From: Stenotrophomonas sp. 364
GTDB lineage: Bacteria; Pseudomonadota; Gammaproteobacteria; Xanthomonadales; Xanthomonadaceae
Direction of reading: 5' to 3'
Assembly (NCBI RefSeq): GCF_009832905.1
Contig: NZ_CP047135.1
Coordinates: forward strand, 3,574,001-3,638,000
Length of the DNA stretch: 64,000 nucleotides
In this document: piece after piece, positions 34,311-43,440 of the stretch
How the letters are laid out: each line of letters begins with the position of its first letter
Position numbering within the stretch: the stretch's first letter is position 1
The notes under the pieces: generated by a model
Database searches by the model: none
What the model was told of the DNA's origin: nothing
The model's input: only the letters and a program-made list of their open reading frames with translations
Program-made: the position numbers and the translations under genes

Positions 34311-37304
34311 CTACCAGTCCAGCCGCAGCCCGATATTGCCTTCGATCACCTTGCGTTCCTTGCGTGCGCTGCTTTCCAGGTCACGTGTGTAATCGGCCAC
34401 CGCAAACGCACTGACATTGCTGTTGAAACGCGCCACCACGCCCACGCCCACTTCCAACGCACGCGCATCCTGCTGGTTGAGGATGCGGTTGCTGTCGAAA
34501 TCGATGCGGTCTTCCCCGTCCAGGGTCTGCCAGTAGTTGAGCTTGATGTACGGCTGCCAGCCGTTGCCGGCGATGTCGTAGTCGGCAGCCAGGCGCAGGC
34601 CGACGCGCCCGGTCCAGGCGTTGTCGTTGTCAAAGCGCAGCGCGGACACCGCGTCGCCGGCATCGTCCACCGCCGTGCGCTGCCAGATCACCTGCAACTG
34701 CGGTTCCAGCCACCACGCACTCTGCCCGACGCGCAGCAGCGGCTTGCCCACTTCCAGGGAGGCGGTGGTGCCATCGCCGCGCACGTCGATGCCCAGCCCG
34801 CGCGAGGAGGTTGCGTCGCCGTCGTAGCGGCTCTGCATCACCACCGCATCCAGGTAGCCACCGGCACTGCCGACACGGGTCCAATACAGGCCCACGTGCT
34901 TGTCATCCAGCCGCGTGCGGCCCACCGCAACGTTTTCCCAGCCGATCGCAAAACCGGTCACGTTGCCCTGCGCGCGGGTGCGCCCGACGAATACGCCGAA
35001 CTGGTCGCGATGGCTATCGCCCGCGCTGGCGTACAGGTCCAGGCCGGCCTGGATGCCTTGGATGTCGCCATCGAAGCCGGGCTGCGCGTCGCCGTCCCAC
35101 TGCTGTTCGTGGCTCTGCCCCACCAGCCGCGCCCAGGCCGCGCGCACGCCGCCCTGCCCGGCCAGCAGACGCTGCTCGCCTTGGCGTTCGTGGAAGGTGC
35201 CCAGGCTGGCCAGGCTGGTTTCGCGCAGCAGCGGCGGCACCACCGAGTACAGGCCGGTCTCGAAGCGGTACAGCGGAATGATGTCGCCCTGCGCGGGGCG
35301 CGCACCGGGCGTGGGCGGCACCGCCAGCGGCCCGGGCACCCCCGCCACGTCGGTGGGCACCGGCGGCGGGGTATCGATGGTGGGCGGCGCGACGTCGGCC
35401 GGATCGGCCGGCTCGGGCGGCGGGGCCGGCTCGGGCGCGGCCGGGTTCGGATCATCCGGCGGATTCACGTCCGGCGGCGGCGGCGGTGCCGGCGGCAGGT
35501 CGACCGGCGGCGTGCCGGTGCTCTCCGGCGGCGGCGGTGGCAACGTGGTGCCCCCGCCCGGCGGCGGCGAAGGTGCGGGGGTAACGCTGGCCACCAGGGT
35601 CGAGCGCAGGTACCAGTTCTCGGCCGTGCCGCCGCTGACCCCGCCCTTGAACAGGAAGTACTCATACGCACCGGCGGCGACCGGGTTGTACAGCGCGAAC
35701 GCGGTGGGCGCGGTGGTGGCGCCGTTGATCGCCTGCACCACCAGGATGCCGTCGGCCACGGTGGACGCACCGGCACCGCCGGCGTTGAGGATGCCCACGC
35801 CCGTGGTGCCGCTGGCGCTGCCGGTGGAGATCACCAACTTGTCCGACGCCGAACTGTCGTCGCCCAGCACCGTGTTGAGATACAGCGCGCCGCCATTGCC
35901 AACGTAATTGCCGACCACGGTGAAGGTGTCGCCCACGCCGCCGCCGTTGCTCAGGTCGATACGACCGGCGTTGGTGAGCGTGGCCAGCTGCCCGGCCGTG
36001 AACGGGGCGACGCCGCCGTTGCCGCCACCGCCGAACACCGCACTGGTGGCATCGATGTCCAGGCGACCGGTGCCGCTGGCGCTGTCGCCCAGCACCAGGG
36101 TGCCGTCGAAGGCCAGCTGGGTGTCGTCGCGCAACGCTACCTGTTCCCAGTTGGCAAAGCGCGCCACGCCGCCGGTCTTGACGTTGTCGAAGCCGAGCAC
36201 GTCGTTGCCCAGCCCACCGTCGAACACCGGCAGCGCGCCCAGGTGGGCGCTGTTGAGGTTGGTCAGCTGCGCGACGTCATCGCCGTCGCCGAAATCGATG
36301 GCGCCGTGCACCACGCCGCCGCCGTTCCAGGTCAGGCTGTCGTTGCCGAAACTCATCCGGATTTCACCACGCACGGTGCCGCCGGTGATGGTCACCGCGT
36401 CGTCGCCGCCACTGACGCTGATGTTGCCGCCGATGTAGCCGTCGGACAGCACGATGGTGTCGCGGCCGAAGCCGGTGACCAGGTTGCCATCGATGGTGCC
36501 GCCGGACATCAGGAAGGTGTTGTCGTCCAGCTTCATGTTGACCCGGCCGATGCGTCCGCCAGTCATTTCGGCGTAGTCGCCATCGTCGAACGCGCCGACG
36601 ATGCGCCCGCCGGTCATGCGGAAGCGATCCAGCGCGTCGCCCTGCAGCAGGGCGCCGATGCTGCCGCCGGTCATCAGGAAGGTGTCGATGCCCGACCCTT
36701 GCTGCACGGTGCCGGTCACGCTGCCGCCGCTGATCTCCAGGCTGTCCTCGCCACCGCCCTGGTCGACGCTGTCGATCACGCCGTCGCGGATCACCAGGGT
36801 GTCGTTGCCCGCGCCCTGCAGCACGCCGCCCTGGATGCTGCCGCCGAGCATGTCGATGCGGTCGTTGCCGGCACCGGACACGACCCCGCCGGTACTGCCG
36901 GCAATCGTGCCGCGGTTCACCAGGTAGGTGGTCCCGTTGAGCTGCAGCGCGCGGCCGGCGTTGGCGATGATGCTGCCACTGTTGTTGATGACATGCCCGG
37001 TACCGGCCTGCACGGTGATGGCGTTGCCGCTGGCGATACCGAGCTGCGCGTTGGCCAGCACGTTGATGGTGGTGTTGGACGCGCCACCGGCGGTGACGAT
37101 GGCCACCGGATCCGGATTGGGCGCTGCGCTCGAGCAGGTCACCGTCTGGCCCTGACCGGGCGCGGGGGTGTCACAGCCGGCCCAGGCGGGCGCGCTACCG
37201 GCCAGCAGGACCGTACCCAGCGCGCCGCCACAGCCCCGACGCAGCCAATGTGAGATACGGTCTGCCAGCACAGTGCGTGCCGGCGCAACGGGCATCGAGC
37301 GCAT
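34311..37304 (-). CDS. Type Va autotransporter with repetitive beta-helix passenger
   Basis: A 997-residue autotransporter. The signal sequence ends about residue 42 (SAPAWA). The passenger shows about nine imperfect repeats of 18-22 residues between about 145 and 365, each ending like F-L-M-T-G-G or V-L-S-D-G, for example GSGIDTFLMTGG and GFGRDTIVLSDG, consistent with a parallel beta-helix. A Pro-rich stretch (about 590-700) leads to a C-terminal barrel (about 730-997) ending IGLRLDW. The function is unknown; adhesion or surface display is likely. AGGAAAGG precedes the ATG. Confidence 0.9.
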   Translation of the reverse strand: MRSMPVAPARTVLADRISHWLRRGCGGALGTVLLAGSAPAWAGCDTPAPGQGQTVTCSSAAPNPDPVAIVTAGGASNTTINVLANAQLGIASGNAITVQAGTGHVINNSGSIIANAGRALQLNGTTYLVNRGTIAGSTGGVVSGAGNDRIDMLGGSIQGGVLQGAGNDTLVIRDGVIDSVDQGGGEDSLEISGGSVTGTVQQGSGIDTFLMTGGSIGALLQGDALDRFRMTGGRIVGAFDDGDYAEMTGGRIGRVNMKLDDNTFLMSGGTIDGNLVTGFGRDTIVLSDGYIGGNISVSGGDDAVTITGGTVRGEIRMSFGNDSLTWNGGGVVHGAIDFGDGDDVAQLTNLNSAHLGALPVFDGGLGNDVLGFDNVKTGGVARFANWEQVALRDDTQLAFDGTLVLGDSASGTGRLDIDATSAVFGGGGNGGVAPFTAGQLATLTNAGRIDLSNGGGVGDTFTVVGNYVGNGGALYLNTVLGDDSSASDKLVISTGSASGTTGVGILNAGGAGASTVADGILVVQAINGATTAPTAFALYNPVAAGAYEYFLFKGGVSGGTAENWYLRSTLVASVTPAPSPPPGGGTTLPPPPPESTGTPPVDLPPAPPPPPDVNPPDDPNPAAPEPAPPPEPADPADVAPPTIDTPPPVPTDVAGVPGPLAVPPTPGARPAQGDIIPLYRFETGLYSVVPPLLRETSLASLGTFHERQGEQRLLAGQGGVRAAWARLVGQSHEQQWDGDAQPGFDGDIQGIQAGLDLYASAGDSHRDQFGVFVGRTRAQGNVTGFAIGWENVAVGRTRLDDKHVGLYWTRVGSAGGYLDAVVMQSRYDGDATSSRGLGIDVRGDGTTASLEVGKPLLRVGQSAWWLEPQLQVIWQRTAVDDAGDAVSALRFDNDNAWTGRVGLRLAADYDIAGNGWQPYIKLNYWQTLDGEDRIDFDSNRILNQQDARALEVGVGVVARFNSNVSAFAVADYTRDLESSARKERKVIEGNIGLRLDW

Positions 37305-37422
37305 ACGCCTTTCCTGTTCGACAAGAGGGGGTAGGGCAACGGCCCAGTGCTTCTACGCAGACCGGCGTCAGTACTTTTACCGCTGCACCGTGATGGGGGG
37401 GTAAAAGAAGGTGATGCCAATC

Positions 37423-38490
37423 TTAGATTTTGAGGTAGATGCGCCGCGCGTCCAGCGCCCACACCACGCCCCACCACACCGCCACGAAGCCCACCGCACA
37501 CAGCAGCGAGGCCAGCGCGGGCGCGGTCGGCAGCAGCGTCGATAGGGCGTGATACAGCCATCCCCACGCGCCGCTCGCCATCAGCAGCAGCGCCATCGCT
37601 GAGGAGCCGAGGTACGCGGCAATGGCGTTGACGCCGAAGCGTCGGCCCAGCGCCGGCGCACCCCAGCGATCCACCAGCAGGTGGGCCAGCAGCAAGGCCG
37701 CCACCGATATCCCGCCCGTCCACAGCACGAAACTGGGGGTCCACAGCTGCTTGTTGAGGGGCAGCCACAGCGTCGCTACACCGCCCAGGAACAGGCATGC
37801 CGTGGCCAGCGCCGCCAGCCCACCCACCTGCCCCGCCCGCAGCCACGCGCCCGCACGCAGGCCCAGCAGCGTGCTGGCGAGCGCGCCCAGGCTGCTCAGC
37901 AACCCTTCTGGGTCGTGGCCGAGCCCGGTCAGCGGGTCGTACTTGTAGAGCAGCGGCGCGAACAACGTGGTATCCAGGCGGCTGGCCGGGTTGACCCACG
38001 GTGCCAGCGAATCGGCCCCCAGCAGGATCACCGCGTACGCAAGGAGCAGCCCGACCAGCACCGCCCATTGCGTGCGCGCACGCGTCTGGATCGCGAGCAG
38101 CCCGACCACCGCCACGCACAGCGCAATCCGCTGCAGCACGCCCCACAGCCGGTAGGCCGGCAGGTCCATCAGCCACCACGCCAGCAGGTGCAACACCGCG
38201 CCGGCCACCGCGATGCGCAGCGCACGCTGCAACAGGCCACTGCGCAGGGCCGGGCGCAACGCCGGCTCGCCCGCGCGCGGCGACAGGCTGAAGGCCATCG
38301 ACACACCGGCAATGAACAGGAACAGCGGGAAGATCAGGTCGGTGGGCGTGAAGCCGTGCCAGTCCGCGTGCAGCAGCGGTGCATACACATGGCCCCAGTC
38401 GCCGGGGTTGTTGACCAGCAGCATCGCCGCCACGGTCAGCCCGCGCAGGGCATCGATCGAGCCCATGCGCGGCGATGGGGAGGCGGTCAT
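37423..38490 (-). CDS. nagX: NagX-type membrane protein (DUF5009, HGSNAT-like acyltransferase)
   Basis: A 355-residue inner-membrane protein with about ten helices, homologous to the heparan-alpha-glucosaminide N-acetyltransferase-like NagX of proteobacterial GlcNAc loci. The N-terminus MGSIDALRGLTVAAMLLVNNPGDW is highly characteristic, followed by DLIFPLFLFIAGVSMAFS. In related bacteria nagX clusters with nagA, nagB and nagP. Its exact reaction is unproven; it may acetylate sugars at the membrane. The start codon overlaps the nagA stop (ATGA at 38487-38490), so it is the last gene of the nag operon. Confidence 0.92.
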   Translation of the reverse strand: MTASPSPRMGSIDALRGLTVAAMLLVNNPGDWGHVYAPLLHADWHGFTPTDLIFPLFLFIAGVSMAFSLSPRAGEPALRPALRSGLLQRALRIAVAGAVLHLLAWWLMDLPAYRLWGVLQRIALCVAVVGLLAIQTRARTQWAVLVGLLLAYAVILLGADSLAPWVNPASRLDTTLFAPLLYKYDPLTGLGHDPEGLLSSLGALASTLLGLRAGAWLRAGQVGGLAALATACLFLGGVATLWLPLNKQLWTPSFVLWTGGISVAALLLAHLLVDRWGAPALGRRFGVNAIAAYLGSSAMALLLMASGAWGWLYHALSTLLPTAPALASLLCAVGFVAVWWGVVWALDARRIYLKI

Positions 38491-39635
38491 GCGTCCTCGC
38501 GCTCGCCAGCGATCCAGGTGGCGCGCACCTGCAGTGCGTTGTCGAGCAGCACCAGGTCGGCCTGGTAGCCCTCGGCGATCTCGCCCAGGCGATCGTCCAG
38601 GTTGAGGAACTGCGCCGGGTAACGCGAGGCCATGCGGGCGGCTTCATCCAGCGGCAGGCCGAGCAGGTGCACCGCGTTGCGCACCGCCGTGGCCATGTCC
38701 AGCGCCGAGCCCGCCAGCGAACCGGCGGCATTGCGCACAACGCCGTCCACGGCCGTGATCACTTCGCCATACAGCTCGTAGCTGGGGCTGTCAGCGCCTA
38801 CCGGCGGCATCGCGTCGGTGACCAGCATCACCTTGCCGCGCGGCTTGGCCGCCAGCGCCACGCGCAGGCTGGCCGCATGCACGTGCACGCCGTCGGCGAT
38901 GATGCCAATCCAGCTGTCGCGGTCTTCCAGCGCCGCGCCCACCGCACCCGGCTCGCGCCCGGTCAACGGCGACATCGCGTTGTACAGATGGGTGAAACCG
39001 CGGATGCCGGCGTCCAGCCCGGCGCGCGCTTCTTCGTAACTGGCGGCGGTATGCCCGGCCGCCACGATCACGCCGCGTTCGACCAGCGCGCGGATGCTCT
39101 CCAACGGCACCCGTTCGGGGGCCAGGGTCAACAGGGTCACGCCGTTGTCGAGCGAGGCCGCCATCGCGATCTCGTCGGCGTCGGGCACGCGGAATTTGTT
39201 GGCGTCGTGCGTGCCCTTGCGCGCCGGCGCGATGTACGGGCCTTCCAGGTGGATGCCGAGCACGCCGGGCACGCCCTGCGCGATGGCCGCGCGGGTGGCG
39301 TCGATCGCGCGGCGCATCACCTGCACATCGTCGCTGATCAGCGTGGGCAGCAGCCCGGTGGTGCCGAAGCGGCGGTGCGCGGCAGCCAGCGTGCGCAGGC
39401 TGTCCACGTCGGGCGTGTTGTTGAACAGCACGCCACCGCCGCCGTTGACCTGCGCGTCGATGAAGCCCGGCAGCAGCCAGCCACCGCCCAGGTCCACCTG
39501 TTCGTCGGCGCTGCCCAGTTGCGGGGCCGCGTCGGAGACCAGCGCGGTGATGCGGCCGTCTTCGATCACCACCGCCAGGTCGTCGCGGAACTCATCGCCG
39601 GCCAGGATCCGGGCATTGCGCAGGACGGTTTTCAT
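38487..39635 (-). CDS. nagA: N-acetylglucosamine-6-phosphate deacetylase
   Basis: Removes acetate from GlcNAc-6-phosphate to give glucosamine-6-phosphate. It is a 382-residue amidohydrolase. Metal and substrate motifs in order: LLPGFIDAQVNGGGG, GIHLEGPYIAPARKGTHD with the metal Glu, VAAGHTAASYEEA, GFTHLYNAMSPLTGREPG and VTDAMPPVG with the catalytic Asp. The start at 39635 overlaps the nagB-II stop by one base (TGATG), and its own stop overlaps nagX, so all three are translationally coupled. Confidence 0.97.
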   Translation of the reverse strand: MKTVLRNARILAGDEFRDDLAVVIEDGRITALVSDAAPQLGSADEQVDLGGGWLLPGFIDAQVNGGGGVLFNNTPDVDSLRTLAAAHRRFGTTGLLPTLISDDVQVMRRAIDATRAAIAQGVPGVLGIHLEGPYIAPARKGTHDANKFRVPDADEIAMAASLDNGVTLLTLAPERVPLESIRALVERGVIVAAGHTAASYEEARAGLDAGIRGFTHLYNAMSPLTGREPGAVGAALEDRDSWIGIIADGVHVHAASLRVALAAKPRGKVMLVTDAMPPVGADSPSYELYGEVITAVDGVVRNAAGSLAGSALDMATAVRNAVHLLGLPLDEAARMASRYPAQFLNLDDRLGEIAEGYQADLVLLDNALQVRATWIAGEREDA

Positions 39636-40663
39636 CAGACGGTTTCCGTCACCTTGTTCAGATGCGGCGGCAGGTCCGGGTTGTGCCCGCGGCGCAGCGC
39701 CAGTGCATTGATCGCGCGATAGAACGCCTGCACGGTGAGCAGCGGTGCGCAGGCCGGGTGCGGCGCAACCGGCAGCGCCAGGTCGCCATCGACGTCGGCC
39801 AGCCACACCTGCGCGTCGCGCGCGCCAAACTCCTGCAGCACCGCGCGGGTGCCCGCGCCGGTTTCATCGGGCTGGGCAAACGCCAGCACCGGGAAGCCCG
39901 GGCCCACCAGCGCCATCGGCCCATGCTTCACTTCGGCCGAGCTATAGGCTTCGGCATGCAGGCCGCAGGTTTCCTTGAACTTCAGCGCGGCTTCCTGGGC
40001 CGCGCCCAGGCCCAGGCCGCGGCCAAGCACGAACAGGTTGTGCGCCGGCACCAGGCCGTCGGTCAGCACCGACCAGTCGCTGTTCCAGGCCTGGCGCAGT
40101 GCATCTGGCAGCGCCCGCAGCGCGGCGATCAGTGCCACGTCCTGGCTCCAGTAAGCCACCAGCTGCAGGATCGCCGACAACGAGGCCAGGTAGCTCTTGG
40201 TCGCCGCCACGCTGCGTTCGGCACCGGCTCCCAGCGGAATCACCGTTTCAGCCAGCTGCGCCAGCGGCGAATCCTCCACGTTCACCAGCGCCACCACGCG
40301 CGCACCGGCCACACGCGCGGCCTCGGCGTTGCGCAGCAGGTCCGGGCTCTTGCCCGACTGCGAAATGACGATGTACAGCGCGCCCCGCAGTTTCAGTGGC
40401 GCTTCGTACACCGAGCCCACCGACGGCGAGGCCGAGGCGGTGACCAGGCCCAGCCGGGTTTCCAGCAGGTACTTGGCGTAGGTGGCGGCATGGTCCGAGC
40501 TGCCCCGCGCGCAGGTCACCACGAACGGCGGCGGCGCCGCGCGCAGGCTGGCGGCCAGCGTTTCCACCGCCACCTGGTTGCGCGCGAACTGCGCGGCAAT
40601 CACGTCGGCGGCTTCGGCGGCTTCGCGGTACATCAGGGTGTCGTGGGGGGCAGGCAGGGACAT
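39635..40663 (-). CDS. nagB-II: SIS-domain glucosamine-6-phosphate deaminase (NagB-II type)
   Basis: Converts glucosamine-6-phosphate to fructose-6-phosphate and ammonia. This is the isomerase-half-like NagB-II class with two SIS domains, not the classical NagB. At 342 residues it has TCARGSSDHAATYAKYLLE and VISQSGKSPDLL in SIS1, and FVLGRGLGLGAAQEAALKFKE in SIS2, then KHGPMALV and the C-terminal NPDLPPHLNKVTETV. It lies between the LacI regulator and nagA with minimal spacing. A glutamine-binding N-terminal domain is absent, which excludes GlmS. Confidence 0.95.
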   Translation of the reverse strand: MSLPAPHDTLMYREAAEAADVIAAQFARNQVAVETLAASLRAAPPPFVVTCARGSSDHAATYAKYLLETRLGLVTASASPSVGSVYEAPLKLRGALYIVISQSGKSPDLLRNAEAARVAGARVVALVNVEDSPLAQLAETVIPLGAGAERSVAATKSYLASLSAILQLVAYWSQDVALIAALRALPDALRQAWNSDWSVLTDGLVPAHNLFVLGRGLGLGAAQEAALKFKETCGLHAEAYSSAEVKHGPMALVGPGFPVLAFAQPDETGAGTRAVLQEFGARDAQVWLADVDGDLALPVAPHPACAPLLTVQAFYRAINALALRRGHNPDLPPHLNKVTETV

Positions 40664-40669
40664 GGGAAC

Positions 40670-41737
40670 TCAGGTGGTTTCAGGGGAAGGAGGGCGCGCG
40701 CCGGTCGGGCGCATCGGCGCGGTGGAACCACGCACCACCAGCTGCGGTACGAAGCCCTGGTTCTGCAGCTGCAGCGGTGCGTCGTCGTAGGCATCGCTGC
40801 GCAGCTGCGCGATCAGCAGGCGCGCGGCATGCCGGGCGATGTCTTCGGTGGCCTGCTTGGCGGTGGTCAGCGGCGGCCACGACTGGCGCGAGAATGGACT
40901 GTCCTCGAAGCCGGCAATGGACAGGTCGTACGGCACGTTCATGCCGGCCGACTTGGCCGCGGCCAGCACACCGGCGGCGATTTCATCGTTGGAGCCGAAG
41001 ATCGCGGTGGGCGGTTCGCGCAGCGCCAGCAGCCGACGTGCGCCGCGGAAGCCGTCGTCGAAGGTGTAGTCGCCCTGCACCACCAGGTGCTTGTCGATGC
41101 TCATGCCGTAGTCGCGCAGCGCCGCTTCATAGCCGGCATAGCGTTCACCGCTGGAGCGGTGCGAGGTACCGCCCCAAAGGAAGCCGATGCGCTGGTGGCC
41201 CAACTGGATCAGGTGTTCGGTGATTTCATAGGCCGCTTCGCGGTCATCGACGAACACGCACGCGCCGTCTTCGGGGTCGGCGGTGGCGGCGATGATGCGC
41301 ACCAGCTTGATGCCGCGGGCGGTGAGCGCGGCCACCAGATCCTTGCGCTCGGACATCGGCGCGGTCAGTACCAGCCCGGCCAGGCGCGAACGCTGCACCC
41401 AGTCGGCCAGCTCTTCGGCCAGCATCGGCGAACTGGAATCGCACGGATGGATCTGCAACCCGAAGCCGGTCTCGCGGCAGGCCGCCAGCACGCCGTTCTG
41501 CACGCCGATGATGTGGTACGGGTTGGGGTTGTCGTACACCAGCCCGACCACCAGCGTGGTGCCCGTGCGCAGGTTGCGCGCGGCGGGATCGGGCTCGTAA
41601 TCCAGCTCGGCGATCGCGCGCAGGACGCGCGCGCGGGTGGCCTGCATCACCGACGGTTCGTTGTTGATGACCCGCGATACCGTCTTCAGCGACACCTTGG
41701 CCCGCTCAGCCACATCCTTGATGGTCGCTCTGCGCAT
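40670..41737 (-). CDS. nagR: LacI family repressor of the GlcNAc locus
   Basis: A 355-residue LacI/GalR-type repressor. The N-terminal helix-turn-helix (TIKDVAERAKVSLKTVSRV, hinge RNLRTGTT) precedes a periplasmic-binding-like effector domain. It sits inside the nag operon between nagP and nagB-II, six bases from the latter. By position and by homology to xanthomonad NagR it should repress the nag genes until GlcNAc or a phosphorylated derivative is present. Likely operators are the two palindromes in the nagP/glk intergenic region. MRRATIKD was chosen as the start. Confidence 0.93.
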   Translation of the reverse strand: MRRATIKDVAERAKVSLKTVSRVINNEPSVMQATRARVLRAIAELDYEPDPAARNLRTGTTLVVGLVYDNPNPYHIIGVQNGVLAACRETGFGLQIHPCDSSSPMLAEELADWVQRSRLAGLVLTAPMSERKDLVAALTARGIKLVRIIAATADPEDGACVFVDDREAAYEITEHLIQLGHQRIGFLWGGTSHRSSGERYAGYEAALRDYGMSIDKHLVVQGDYTFDDGFRGARRLLALREPPTAIFGSNDEIAAGVLAAAKSAGMNVPYDLSIAGFEDSPFSRQSWPPLTTAKQATEDIARHAARLLIAQLRSDAYDDAPLQLQNQGFVPQLVVRGSTAPMRPTGARPPSPETT

Positions 41738-41779
41738 GCTCTTTTCCTGCCGATCCGGTTGGACGTCCATGATCGCCGA

Positions 41780-43072
41780 TCACTGGCCGTCGCGGGGCAG
41801 GCCGGCCCGATGGCCGCGCACCGAATAGAACAGGATGTACAGGTAGCACGGCACCATCAGCCCGGCGAACACCCACTGGAAGTCGAAGTGCTGCTTGAGC
41901 ACGGCAAAGGCCTGCGGAATGATCGCGCCGCCGGCAATGGCCATCACCAGCAGCGCCGAGCCGGTTTCAGTGAACCTGCCCAGGCCGCGGATGGCCAGCG
42001 GGAAGATCGCCGGCCACATCATGGCGTTGGCAAACCCCAGCGCGGCCACGAAGCCCACCGACACGTAGCCGTGGGTGAGTAGCGCGCCGATGCAGAACAC
42101 CACGCCCAGCACTGCCGAGACGCTCAGGTAGCGCGACTGCGAAACCACGTGCGGGATCAACGCCAGCCCGGCCAGGTAGCCGACCAGCATTGCGCCCAGG
42201 GTGATCGAGGTGAACATTTTGGTCTGGTCCAGCGGCAGGTCGAAGCCATGGCCGTAGGTGCCGATCGCATCGCCGGCCATCACCTCCACGCCCACGTACA
42301 CAAACAGGCACAGCACGCCCAGCCACAGGTGCGGGAACTGGAAGATGCTGGTGCGTTCGGCGGTGCCGGGCGCGCGCGCCGGGGTGGCGTTGGCTTCGGC
42401 GGTCTTCAGCTCGGGCAGCGGCGAGAACAGCACGCCCACGGCCAGCACCACCAGCAGCCCGGCCATGGCCATGTAGGGCATCTGGATCTTGGCGGCGAAG
42501 GTATCCAGCAGCACGGTCTTGGTGGCCGCATCGGCCACTTTCACCTGCGCGTCCAGGTCGCCGATGCCATGCAGCACCAGCGTGCCGATCAGCACCGGGG
42601 CCAGCATGCCGGCGATCTTGTTGCAGATGCCCATCAGCGCGATGCGCCGCGCCGCAGTCTCGATCGGGCCCAGGATGCTGATGTACGGGTTCACTGCTGT
42701 CTGCAGCAGGGCCAGCCCGCTACCGATGATGAACAGGCCGCTGAGCGCCCCCGGGTACCAGCGCTGCTGGGCGAAGTGGGCAAACACCACCGCGCCGGCG
42801 GCCATCACCAGCAGGCTCAGGCTCAAGCCCTTCTTCATGCCGGTGCGCTTGAGGATCCACGAGGCCGGCAGGGCCAGGAAGAAGTAGGACAGGTAGAACA
42901 CCATCAGCACCAGGAAGGCGCCGACCTCGTCCAGCTCGAAGGCCAGTTTGACGAAGGTGATCAGCGGCCCGTTGAGCCAGGTGAAGAAGCCGATCAGGAA
43001 GAACAGCACGCCGATGATCAGGATCGACGTAAGCACGCTCGAACGCGCGGAGGCAGCAGGCACGGCAGACAT
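41780..43072 (-). CDS. nagP: GlcNAc MFS permease (FucP/GluP-type)
   Basis: A 430-residue inner-membrane sugar:H+ symporter of the fucose/glucose-galactose MFS group, with 12 helices. The motif FFLIGFFTWLNGPLITF opens helix 1, and ALLQTAVNPYISILGP and YVGVEVMAGDAIGTYG are diagnostic. In this setting, as in xanthomonads, it should import N-acetylglucosamine. AGGAGC lies 8 bp before ATG 43072. The longer upstream open frame crosses the operator region and is rejected. It is the first gene of the leftward nag operon. Confidence 0.93.
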   Translation of the reverse strand: MSAVPAASARSSVLTSILIIGVLFFLIGFFTWLNGPLITFVKLAFELDEVGAFLVLMVFYLSYFFLALPASWILKRTGMKKGLSLSLLVMAAGAVVFAHFAQQRWYPGALSGLFIIGSGLALLQTAVNPYISILGPIETAARRIALMGICNKIAGMLAPVLIGTLVLHGIGDLDAQVKVADAATKTVLLDTFAAKIQMPYMAMAGLLVVLAVGVLFSPLPELKTAEANATPARAPGTAERTSIFQFPHLWLGVLCLFVYVGVEVMAGDAIGTYGHGFDLPLDQTKMFTSITLGAMLVGYLAGLALIPHVVSQSRYLSVSAVLGVVFCIGALLTHGYVSVGFVAALGFANAMMWPAIFPLAIRGLGRFTETGSALLVMAIAGGAIIPQAFAVLKQHFDFQWVFAGLMVPCYLYILFYSVRGHRAGLPRDGQ

Positions 43073-43125
43073 CAAGAAAGCTCCTGCATCGGCGGGCCGC
43101 GATGGCGCGCCGGAAGAGTGGCTGG

Positions 43126-43140
43126 GAACAACGTTGTCAC
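43126..43140. promoter_or_regulatory. Likely NagR operator, nagP side
   Basis: GAACAACGTTGTCAC contains the perfect palindrome ACAACGTTGT with a central CG, the usual LacI-family geometry. It is 54 bp before the nagP start and shares its halves with the second site at 43361. Confidence 0.65.
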
Positions 43141-43360
43141 ATTTATTCGTCGCCGCTGCCGGGTTTGTCAACAAGCGGTTTTCATCACGGTGCCGATCCG
43201 CACCGTGCTGCACCTGCGCAGATCGCACGCCCCGCCACGCTTGACGGTCCCCGGCCGCGCCATTTCAGGCAGGTTGCAAAAACATGGCGGGCAAGGGATG
43301 AAAACGTTTTCTGATGACAGCGCCCGCTGCGGCGCAACATCGAAAGTCTGAGGTTATCGT

Positions 43361-43374
43361 TGACATCGTTGTCA
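43361..43374. promoter_or_regulatory. Likely NagR operator, glk side
   Basis: TGACATCGTTGTCA is palindromic apart from one base pair and has a central CG. It lies 67 bp before the GTG start of the kinase gene and resembles the site at 43126-43140, so one repressor could silence both directions. The remaining 368-bp gap between nagP and glk holds no other gene. Confidence 0.65.
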
Positions 43375-43440
43375 GAACGATTACAGACTCCGCCTCAATC
43401 GCCGGGTCGGACCGGTCCTGCACAATCCAAGGGAGCCCGT

